DNA of 64,000 bases from Ephydatia muelleri (taxonomy: Eukaryota; Porifera; Demospongiae; Spongillida; Spongillidae). Positions 31,930 to 41,587 of the stretch are shown piece by piece; within the stretch, counting starts at the first letter, position 1, and each line of letters opens with the position of its first letter. Location of the stretch: positions 62,001 through 126,000 of the forward strand of contig JABACO010000073.1 of the NCBI GenBank assembly GCA_013339895.1. Direction: 5' to 3'. The translations under genes and the position numbers were made by a program. A model generated the notes under the pieces. That model searched no databases. It was not told the DNA's origin and saw only the letters and a list, made by a program, of their open reading frames with translations.

Positions 31930-34110
31930 TTAAGCTGTGTGGGAAATGTGTTTCATTACTCGTTTCTTATAAACTTGAGTACTGTTGGAATAGTGCTTCA
32001 CTTCAACCATTGTTGTATTGATTGGCTTAAAGCAGTGAAATGACTGTGTTCCACGTATGGTAGCAGATTGATCAAATCTTGCATACAATAGTTTTGCCTC
32101 ATCATCATATTCCTGGCTGGTCACATAGCAGAAACTCATCCCTGGTATTTCACTGGTAGCAAACTCATAAAGTTGCATTGCATTCAATATTTCATTTCCA
32201 TCAGGTCGCTGCAAACTGGCTTTAGCAGCAAGCCGTTTCACAGTACCAGCAATACCATCTGCAGCTGTTTTGCCATGTGATGTGGCAAAAAAGTGCCACT
32301 CTGCATGTACATCAAAATCTTTGAAATGGTGGCATAGGTTAATAAAATTTTTTCTATTTTTATATTGGGCAGCGCACCCATCAGAAACATAAAATATCTT
32401 GTTTGGTCTTGTTTTAAAAGTGTCTGTTAAATATTGGACTAGCTTCTTCTGGAACAAGTGAACAGCAATTGTGTCATGTTCTGTACTTTCACTTATTATA
32501 ACATAACATTTGTGTAGAAGATGTCCATTTTTATCTTGATAATAGCAAAGAAAAGGGTGAATGGTTACATGTGTAGAGTGCCAATGGTATGATTGTATTG
32601 CATCTTGCACAATGCAGGTATAATTTTCAGAAAAATCGGCAATAACTAAATATTCATCAGATTTAAGATTTTCCTTTAGTTCATTAACAAAGCTGCTCTG
32701 TTGTTTAGCAATATAATCATGGTATTTCAACTTTTTTAGCATAGCAATAAATTCCTCCAAAAACTCCTCATCTGTTTGTACTATTGTTATAAGGCTGGAT
32801 CGATCAGTCTGAGTCCATTGTTGATACTGAACACTGTCCACCATATTCACATCCATTATTTCTTGCAGCTGTTCATGCAGTTTATCTGTGCCAGGACATT
32901 GAGTACATTTGCCCATGTAGCAATCACTACTTGGAGGATTGCACATAATTGCTGCTAAACAGTGCCTGTAGTGTGTAATCGTTTTCTGGCTAAGGGTAGG
33001 TAGTTTACTTCCTAAAAACATCAGTTTTGTGTTTTGGTGTAGGGTGCAAACACACACTGAATGTGTACCACTGGACCCTGCCAATACACATTCTTTGGGT
33101 CTCAATGATGCAAATGTGGAGAAACCTACCTTGTCACTGGGGTGAAGGCTTTTCAAGTGTTCATATGCTTCTTTTAAGCTGCATAGTAGCAACCTTTTCT
33201 GACGACTCTCTCTCTTCCCTTCTGCAGTCATGAATGACACACAGTCTTTCCTTCCAGGCATCATTCTGCTAACATCATCACTCAGGTACACAGCCACCAC
33301 ATGTTCCTCTATTGTTGGAGAAAGAGTTTTACCCGGTTTTGGATTAGGGCTGGATAGAATTCCCTTCTCCTGGACAAGTTGTTTTGCTTGCCTAGCCATA
33401 TAGTTGGAAGCACCAAATTCCTTCATGATCTTCCTCACAGACCAGCTTTTGGGAAGAATGGTAAGAATTCTCACCTTCTCACTGCGCTTTACTGTAGAGT
33501 TAAACTTCTCTTTCAATTGTCCAATGACTTCACACTCTGCATCAGCCCAACTGCATTCACTTTTGTCATTTCCACTCTGTGAAGTACCTTCTTCTGTAAT
33601 GAATGCATCAAAAGACTCACCGGACTGTGCTTCCACACCCAGTTCATCAGGAGCTGGTACCTCGTTAGGCACTTCAGTTTCCACACTGAATTCATCAGAG
33701 ACTGTTACTGCTTCTGACACCACTGCATTATAAGACACTTCAGTTTCCACACCCATTTCATCAGAAGCTGGTACCACTTCAGACACCTCTGCATCTTCAG
33801 GCTGGCCTGGTACAATGTCAGAAGGCAAGATCACACTTGCCACAGCACCAGATGATGTGCCAGCATCCCTACAGTGTTCAGCCACTGGAACATTTTCACT
33901 TGGAAGCTTGTAAAGCTTTATACGGCAGGCAGGGCAAATCTTATGCTTTGCTGTCAATTGCAATGATGGAAACTTCTTTATTAGTGTAATTGGAACACAC
34001 CTTAAATTGTAGGAACCACCAGATGTTCTCCTTCTCTTATGACATTGTAGTGGATCGCAGCAGTAGGTAACGTATCTCGACGACATTTTTCTTAGAACGA
34101 ATGAGAGCAT
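31930..34110 (-). CDS. Transposase of copy 2 (726 codons, C-terminally short)
   Basis: Long intact frame; the ATG at 34086 (MSSRYVTYCCDP) is the likelier start because it matches the N-terminus of copy 1. In numbering from 34110: Cys/His-rich N-terminus (CCDP, residues 17-20; CPAC, 59-62), an acidic linker with repeated V-P-x-x-D-E units (100-165), HTH-like segment 225-246, Cys-rich block (CVCTLHQN at 353; CTQCPG at 402), IADFSENY (490-497), FYVSDGCAAQYKN (573-585), AEWHFFATSHGK (603-614) and DGIAGTVKR (618-626). These supply the presumed D-D-D/E catalytic set. Relative to copy 1 it ends about 100 residues early (…VMKHISHTA), where the rearranged left repeat begins. Superfamily is Sola-like by motif memory. 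Confidence 0.75.
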   Translation of the reverse strand: MLSFVLRKMSSRYVTYCCDPLQCHKRRRTSGGSYNLRCVPITLIKKFPSLQLTAKHKICPACRIKLYKLPSENVPVAEHCRDAGTSSGAVASVILPSDIVPGQPEDAEVSEVVPASDEMGVETEVSYNAVVSEAVTVSDEFSVETEVPNEVPAPDELGVEAQSGESFDAFITEEGTSQSGNDKSECSWADAECEVIGQLKEKFNSTVKRSEKVRILTILPKSWSVRKIMKEFGASNYMARQAKQLVQEKGILSSPNPKPGKTLSPTIEEHVVAVYLSDDVSRMMPGRKDCVSFMTAEGKRESRQKRLLLCSLKEAYEHLKSLHPSDKVGFSTFASLRPKECVLAGSSGTHSVCVCTLHQNTKLMFLGSKLPTLSQKTITHYRHCLAAIMCNPPSSDCYMGKCTQCPGTDKLHEQLQEIMDVNMVDSVQYQQWTQTDRSSLITIVQTDEEFLEEFIAMLKKLKYHDYIAKQQSSFVNELKENLKSDEYLVIADFSENYTCIVQDAIQSYHWHSTHVTIHPFLCYYQDKNGHLLHKCYVIISESTEHDTIAVHLFQKKLVQYLTDTFKTRPNKIFYVSDGCAAQYKNRKNFINLCHHFKDFDVHAEWHFFATSHGKTAADGIAGTVKRLAAKASLQRPDGNEILNAMQLYEFATSEIPGMSFCYVTSQEYDDEAKLLYARFDQSATIRGTQSFHCFKPINTTMVEVKHYSNSTQVYKKRVMKHISHTA

Positions 34111-34212
34111 GCAAGCGACACAGTGGTTATAACAAGTGCCAGGGGTCTAAAGAGCGTGAACCGATGAAAAGGTGCCAGGATGCAGAGTCCAAGGAGGGCG
34201 GACGGATCTTAA

Positions 34213-34408
34213 CCGTGAAAGGGTGACAGTGAACCCTTCATACATGCAAGTCATTCCCTGTAAGGAACTTACAAGTGTTATGGACCCGCTTCGCCAGCGC
34301 AAGCCTGCAATGGCAGGCTTGCGCTGGCGAAGCGGGTCCATAACACTTGTAAGTTCCTTACAGGGAATGACTTGCATGTATGAAGGGTTCACTGTCACCC
34401 TTTCACGG
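34213..34408. repeat. 196-bp near-perfect palindrome
   Basis: CCGTGAAAGGGTGACAGTGA (34213) pairs with the complement ending 34408; arms 96 bp with a 4-base centre (AATG between GCCTGC and GCAGGC). I see no mismatch in the arms. GC-richer than its host element. It separates the transposase start from the right inverted repeat. Confidence 0.9.
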
Positions 34409-35165
34409 TGCCAGTGAGGGCAAATCTTATGCTTTGCTGTCAATTGCAATGATGGAAACTTCTTAGTGTAATTGGAACACACCTTAAATTGTACGAACCA
34501 CCAGATGTTCTTCTTCTCTTATGACATTGTATAGTGGATCACAGCAGTAGGTAACGTTAGAGGACATTTTTCATAGAGTGCAGGCAAGCGGTTAAAGCAA
34601 GCTTGCCATTGTACATTGTCTACCCGCATCTAATTATATTCATTACTTATGGCCACTGGTATGTTTTCATAGGTAACAATTAGCACTTTTGTAGGATTTC
34701 TTCAAGACAAAAACACAAGCGCTTCAATGCAATATAGTAGAAAGACGCTTTTACGTTCCATCTTCCTATTGAAAATACAACAAGCCCACAGATGGCCTTC
34801 AGATTTGGTGAAATAAAAAACCTAAAAAAAGTGACACTTTTTAAATGGTAGCGATAATTACGCTTGAAAAAGATATTTTCCGTTTTTTTTTGGTTTGCGG
34901 AAGTACGTGTATTACACGGAATGGTAGCCATTGGTGTCAGTTATGGAAGGTAGAAGTGTGGTCGCTACTGCTTCAACGTACGCAATGATAATCAACATAG
35001 TTTACATTTGTGGTCAACTTTTTCACACCTCATAACTTATAAACCATTGAAATTAAAAAGTTAATATAATACATTATTGTACAGGGTAAGAGACTGAACT
35101 AATATACAAAAAAGATTTTACAACTGTGACATAAGTGTGTTGACATGGTATAGAATGACCCCACT

Positions 35166-36320
35166 GAGGTCTACTGGAATGGCCCCAAGTTGCTTTGTGT
35201 AAGTGTATGAATTAATAAAAAAGTAAGGTTCAGCAGTACGATACCCATGCCCAACTAAAATATCTAATTTCAATGCACTAACTTCCCGGACAGTTTTTAG
35301 CAATGACCCTGCTTTTGCTCTTCGTACACTCAGTGCTTTAGAAACCAATGCATCTGCACCAATTTTACTTACTGCTGCACAGGCAGATCTTGTAACAACC
35401 TTTTGAGCTAGCAATGGATGAGACTTACAAAAGGCATCATTTACTTCACTTAGAAGCTCACTATCCCTACGAATAGCTTTTTCAAGACCACCATTATACT
35501 CCATTAGTGCATGAGATTTGGGTTCATACAAGGAGTAGCTATATGGGAGAAGGATATGGTAGCAAATGCAATTAAATTCATACACAGTTGCGGGCTGCCG
35601 TTGTACATCAGATAAGGAAGCCTTTTTGTACATCAGATTAAGGATGACACCCCAATATTAGGTCACAAAGTATACAACAGTTGGGTCACCATGCATGCTT
35701 TACATGTACATGTGAAGTGAATGGTTTTGTGCAGATCTCTTACATGCGTGCTGTACACATGTTGCATGCACATCTTCCTATAGCTTTTTAATGCTAGTGC
35801 AATACAACATGCCATCACATACCTTTGGGTGGTAGTGGTATAGTTCGGTGACCCCTGCGATACCGCTTCCTCTCGGCAGCACGTTTAGCCAATCGGACAG
35901 CGGGGTCATTCCAATACCGATTCCTTTCAGATGCCTTAATGGCAGCTGAATTGTCCTCGTATTTCTGCCTTTTAGCAGCGCGGTTCTCCTCGACGTCCTC
36001 TTGATAGCGCTGCCTTTTAGCAGATTGCTTAGATTCAATATCTGCGTTGTAGCTGTCGCGTACAGAGGCCTTCTTCTTTTCGGGATCGGCTTTGTAGCTG
36101 TCGCGTACAGAGGCCTTCTTCTTTTCGGGATCGGCCTTGTAGCTATCGCGTACAGAAGCCTTCCTTGTAGCGCGCTCGGGGATTTAGCCTTGTTTTCTTG
36201 TGATAAAATATCGTCTTGCTTTTGAAGGTATTCCGCTCGTTGCTTAGAACTTTTCTTGATTACGCGAAGGCATTTAACTTCATTAGCCAAAGTATCGATT
36301 AAACTGCGATACACGGCCAA
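35166..36320 (-). pseudogene. Degenerate ORF with (S/A)-x-R-x-x-Y-x-x-D-P-E-K-K repeats, split by copy 2
   Basis: Starts at ATG 36320 (MAVYRSLIDTLANEVKCLRV). After a frameshift near 36180 it reads KASVRDSYKADPEKK twice, then NADIESKQSAKRQRYQED and AAIKASERNRYWNDP, a charged repeat of about 15 residues. A later frame (35633-35166) has YEPKSHALMEYNGGLEKAIR, SHPLLAQKVVTRSACAAVSK, SVRRAKAGSLLKTVREVSAL and AIPVDLSG. The frame is cut by the element at 35161 and continues beyond it on the minus strand at 30908 as RCVVAEEIGDRDKDTMHPLK then WKCTNECRQ and, after a shift, LTSEEVALVLRTKSLFQ (to about 30750). I recall this repeat plus Cys-rich arrangement from large PIF1/Helitron-like or uncharacterised proteins of sponges and cnidarians but cannot assign a function. 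Confidence 0.6.
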
Positions 36321-36335
36321 CTTTTGAAAAACGAA

Positions 36336-36366
36336 TCACAACCGTTACGGGCCGTAACGGTTGTGA
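36336..36366. repeat. 31-bp perfect palindrome
   Basis: TCACAACCGTTACGG, one base, then its exact complement. It lies 15 bp upstream of the ATG at 36320 of the minus-strand ORF and could be a promoter hairpin or an element terminus. Confidence 0.85.
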
Positions 36367-36369
36367 ATA

Positions 36370-37770
36370 GGTAGTAAGTGATTCACGTACTTGGGGTAGT
36401 GTCGCTTCAGATCTGATATAGCGCACGTGAAACGGCTGCTTTTCAGATCGACTTCATGGGCGAATCCGGGTGTGAATCAGTTACGAGTGATCATGAATAA
36501 TCATAATGGCGGATATTTAGAAACCATGGCTTTAATTATTATTTTTCAAGCAATAGATGTACACAGTATTAGTCCAATTATGTACAAACACAAGTCTGTT
36601 GACGGATGTATCACACCCTTCAACCACAGCTGATGCAGTCTTCTCAACAAATGAGCAGGTCGTAGTGCACTTGTGGACCACTGACACAGCTGCACAGACA
36701 GAAGATGAAGGAATGACACAGAAGTCCACCATTGTCAGCAATGGGCAGTCAAACTTCATTAACCGATTATACGCGGTATACGCAGATATGCGTACGTAAC
36801 GTATTGAATTTGAAACGCGGGATACGCAGATATGCGTATAGCTGGATATCATCATACATACGTTTGGCGCATTCGACAGTCGGACACTTCTTTACTGTTT
36901 TTCGTGCACGCTTAGCTCTCACCTGGACTGTTAAAAAGGATATAATTCTTAACGACGGTGGTTGTCGTGTGAGTTTGCTCACTACAGTAGACCAAACAGG
37001 TAATGTTTATTGCGGTATAAAATGATAACATTACGATGTCTGTGAGATAGAAATGGCAAAGCGGCAGCGTATAGGTTGAATGTGGAGGAGGTTATAGAAA
37101 GGCTCGAAGATAATGTTGATGGCAAGGAATACACTGGAGAACTGGACAAATTTGCGTCCAGCTGTATACACTACAGTATAAGAAGCGCCATCCACAGTCA
37201 GCGATACATTTGGTTCTGAAACTTACACAGTTGTGTACACCCGTTCCTGTACTATTCAGTTTATTATCGAACTAGTAGGCTTGCTATTGTGGGTTTCTAC
37301 TAAATCTGCGGACAAGGTAAACAATCGATTGCATGCACCGATAAAATTCAATTGATAACATATATAGAGAGTGGCAAAGCGCTCGCGCAGGATGAACCGC
37401 GAAGACGTTATTGAACTTCTTGACGATGCCCTCGATAGCTATTGCAGTGACCCTGACGAGCCTGCTATGTCAGGGAGTGATGATGAATTCAGCAACCTTG
37501 AACAGGAAAATGTGGATGGTAAACTATTAGCATATGCAATACATACATGTAAAACATACCATACATGTAGAAGCAGAGTGCATTGTTGAACGCAAATGGA
37601 AGCACAGACCAGATAATGACATTGAAAGCAGCGGTAGGAGCCAGTATATGGGCAAGGGTTCAACATCGGTGTGACATAAAATTCATTCAGATAATGAGGT
37701 GTTGCCATTTCAAATTGCTATCTATGGTACGGAAGAAATTGAAATAGACTCAACATCAACACCCTATCGC
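36370..37770. other. Intergenic with a possible transposase N-terminus
   Basis: Mostly unassigned. Two similar short frames occur: around 37065-37140 (VEEVIERLEDNVDGKEYTGE) and 37371-37519 (MNREDVIELLDDALDSYCSD then PDEPAMSGSDDEFSNLEQEN), the latter ending at a plausible donor GATG|GTAAAC. An acidic, SDDEF-type start like this is common at the N-terminus of piggyBac-like (PGBD) transposases, but no DDE region follows. A duplicated motif CGCAGATATGCGTA occurs at 36781 and 36826. Confidence 0.35.
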
Positions 37771-37774
37771 ACAC

Positions 37775-40715
37775 CCATAGCTATGGACCCACCCGCCTCA
37801 AATCCCCCAGCGTACACCCATAGCTATGCACACATACATTTCAACACCCCCAGCGCACACCCATAGCTATGCACACATACATCTCAACACCCCCAGCGTA
37901 CACCCATAGCTATGCACACATACATCTCAACACCCCCAGCGCACACCCATAGCTATGCACCTCAACACCCCTAGCGTACACCCATAGCTATGCACACACT
38001 CCCCTCAACACCCCCAGCGCACACCCATAGCTATGCACACACTCCCCTCAACACCCCCACAGCGCACACCCATAGCTATGCACACTCCCCTCAACACCCC
38101 CAGCACACAACCATAGCTATGCACACATACATCTCAATACCCCCAGCGCACACCTATAGCTATGCACACACTCCCCTCAACACCCCCAGCGCACACCCAT
38201 AGCTATGCACACACTCCCCTCAACACCCCCCCAGCGCACACCCATAGCTATGCACACATACATCTCAACACCCCCAGCGCACACCCATAGCTATGCACAC
38301 ACTCCCCTCAACACCCCCCCAGCGCACACCCATAGCTATGCACACATACATCTCAACACCCCCAGCGCACATCCATAGCTATGCACACATACATCTCAAC
38401 ACCCCCAGCGTACACCCATAGCTATGCACACACTCCCCTCAACACCCCCAGCGCACACCCATAGCTATGCACACACTCCCCTCAACACCCCCACAGCGCA
38501 CACCCATAGCTATGCACACTCCCCTCAACACCCCCAGCACACAACCATAGCTATGCACACATACATCTCAATACCCCAGCGCACACCTATAGCTATGCAC
38601 ACACTCCCCTCAACACCCCCAGCGCACACCCATAGCTATGCACACACTCCCCTCAACACCCCCCCAGCGCACACCCATAGCTATGCACACATACATCTCA
38701 ACACCCCCAGCGCACACCCATAGCTATGCACACACTCCCCTCAACACCCCCAGCGCACACCCATAGCTATGCACATACATCTCAACACCCCCAGCGCACA
38801 CTCATAGCTATGCACACATACATCTCAACACCCCCAGCGCACATCCATAGCTATGCACACATACATCTCAACACCCCCAGCGCACACCCATAGCTATGCA
38901 CACACTCCCCTCAACACCCCCAGCGCACACCCATAGCTATGCACACACTCCCCTCAACACCCCCAGCGTGCACCCATAGCTATGCACACATACATCTCAA
39001 TACCCCCAGCGCACATCCATAGCTATGCACACACTCCCCTCAACACCCCCAGCGCACACCCATAGCTATGCACACACTCCCCTCAACACCCCACAGCGCA
39101 CACCCATAGCTATGCACACATACATCTCAACACCCCCAGCGCACACCCATAGCTATGCACACACTCCCCTCAACACCCCACAGCGCACACCCATAGCTAT
39201 GCACACACTCCCCTCAACACCCCACAGCGCACACCCATAGCTATGCACACATACATCTCAACACCCCCAGCGCACACCCATAGCTATGCACACACTCCCC
39301 TCAACACCCCCAGCGCACACCCATAGCTATGCACACATACATCTCAACACCCCCAGCGCACATCCATAGCTATGCACACATACATCTCAACACCCCCAGC
39401 GCACATCCATAGCTATGCACACATACATCTCAACACCCCCAGCGCACACCCATAGCTATGCACACATACATCTCAACACCCCCAGCGTAAACCCATAGCT
39501 ATGCATACATACATCTCAACACCCCCAGCGCACATCCATAGCTATGTACACACTCCCCTCAACACCCCCAGCGCACACCCATAGCTATGCACACACTCCC
39601 CTCAACACCCCCACAGCGCACACCCATAGCTATGCACACATACATCTCAACACCCCCAGCGCACACCCATAGCTATGCACACACTCCCCTCAACACCCCC
39701 AGCGCACACCCATAGCTATGCACATACATCTCAACACCCCCAGCGCACACCCATAGCTATGCACACATACATCTCAACACCCTCAGCGCACATCCATAGC
39801 TATGCACACATACATCTCAACACCCCCAGTGCACACCCATAGCTATGCACACATACATCTCAACACCCCCAGCGTACACCCATAGCTATGCATACATACA
39901 TCTCAACACCCCCAGCGCACACCCATAGCTATGTACACACTCCCCTCAACACCCCCAGCGCACACCCATAGCTATGCACACACTCCCCTCAACACCCCCA
40001 CAGCGCACACCCATAGCTATGCACACATACATCTCAACACCCCCAGCGCACACCCATAGCTATGCACACACTCCCCTCAACACCCCCAGCGCACACCCAT
40101 AGCTATGCACATACATCTCAACACCCCCAGCGCACACTCATAGCTATGCACACATACATCTCAACACCCCCAGCACACATCCATAGCTATGCACACATAC
40201 ATCTCAACACCCCCAGCGCACACCCATAGCTATGCACACACTCCCCTCAACACCCCCAGCGCACACCCATAGCTATGCACACACTCCCCTCAACACCCCC
40301 AGCGTGCACCTATAGCTATGCACACATACATCTCAATACCCCCAGCGCACATCCATAGCTATGCACACACTCCCCTCAACACCCCCAGCGCACACCCATA
40401 GCTATGCACACACTCCCCTCAACACCCCACAGCGCACACCCATAGCTATGCACACATACATCTCAACACCCCCAGCGCACACCCATAGCTATGCACACAC
40501 TCCCCTCAACACCCCACAGCGCACACCCATAGCTATGCACACATACATCTCAACACCCCCAGCGCACACCCATAGCTATGCACACACTCCCCTCAACACC
40601 CCCAGCGCACACCCATAGCTATGCACATACATCTCAACACCCCCAGCGCACACCCATAGCTATGCACACATACATCTCAACACCCCCAGCGCACACCCAT
40701 AGCTATGCACACACA
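37775..40715. repeat. 43-bp satellite with higher-order structure
   Basis: About 68 copies of a 43-bp unit, CACCCCCAGCGCACACCCAT then AGCTATGCACACATACATCTCAA, with two main variants (ACATACATCTCAA and ACACTCCCCTCAA). Each unit contains the self-complementary decamer CATAGCTATG. Higher-order copies are visible: a rare CAGCACACAACC variant repeats at 38101 and 38535 (434 bp, ten units), and rare GCGTGCACC and CACACTCATAG variants repeat 1,336 bp apart (38966/40302 and 38797/40133; 31 units). His/Pro/Thr-rich frames through it are repeat artefacts. Confidence 0.95.
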
Positions 40716-41580
40716 CACCTCTAAGTCTTCAACTGCACTAATTGGAAATAGTATTTGCTTACCAGTTACCACTAACAATTTGAATTATAAGTCTCCACCT
40801 GCCAGTCACAGCGTGCGTCTCATAAGCTTCATCGATGCACTTGACGTATTTTGGCATCACTATTGGCAAGACAAAGTCAAACCGTACTCCATAAGAGTAC
40901 AGAACAAGCTGGTAGCATCTTTCACGGCACTAAATAGAATTATCAATTTTCAATGACAACGCACACTTCCCCGATATTGTAGAGAGAACAAAAAGGTTCT
41001 CATACTTAGAATGCCTCTGATATACTTACTTTTCATTAGTGTGACAACTGTTTCACTCTGCTCGCGTCACAACGTCCTTGTAAGCCTGTCCGTCTCTGTC
41101 GAATATTATGATACCTGCTCTTTGTATGTTTCCTACGTCGGATCTCCAATCGGAAGGCACTAGCGAATAGCTGATCTACCCATCTGCCCGAATTCAAAAA
41201 GTTGCCAATATAAAAGTCGTTTTGTTCAAAAGTTATCACGCGTCACTCACACGATACCGAAATAGACATTATCCACAAATTTTAATTCCGCGGTTAGTGG
41301 TTACATTACGTTATGAATAATTTAGCGTATAATCGGTTAAGTATACAGCCTTGTGAAATAGCTGTTTCTGGTTCAAGAAGCTGGATAATACAGTAGGAAC
41401 TTTCACCAGTTCGGAAACCTCTCCAGAGTAGACCAATTTCCTGCTGTGTAAACACATGCACAGTATCACACACACAAACACACAAAACCAACACATAAAT
41501 CACACAGTCATACAACACACAGTATCACCCACACACAAAACATACAGTCTTACTGATGAACTATTGGCTGATTTGTATAG
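40716..41580. other. Intergenic
   Basis: No gene recognised. A plus frame of 83 codons starts within the last satellite unit (40705-40956) and has no known motif. A short CA-rich stretch at 41460-41550. Confidence 0.4.
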
Positions 41581-41587
41581 GATAAAA

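Larger units (their letters stand above)
30913..35161 (-). mobile_element. DNA transposon with GGGTCATT ends, Sola-like, copy 2
   Basis: A 4,249-bp element beginning GGGTCATTCTATACC (30913) and ending with AGAATGACCC (35161), flanked by CACT on both sides (30909-30912 and 35162-35165). Its terminal inverted repeats are about 730 bp: the left runs 30913 to about 31670, the right about 34420-35161. Both repeats reach into and contain a copy of the 5' end of the transposase gene. Same first eight bases, 4-bp duplication and transposase type as copy 1 but otherwise divergent repeats, so it is another subfamily. A 196-bp palindrome (34213-34408) is nested between the right repeat and the gene. Confidence 0.85.

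Noticed and set aside
38424..40618. His/Thr/Pro frames of 70-100 codons
   Set aside because: Translations of the 43-bp satellite with no start context or domain.
37775..40715. Regular short repeats resembling a CRISPR array
   Set aside because: Units are contiguous 43-bp tandem copies without unique spacers, in a eukaryotic transposon-rich context with no cas genes. It is a satellite.
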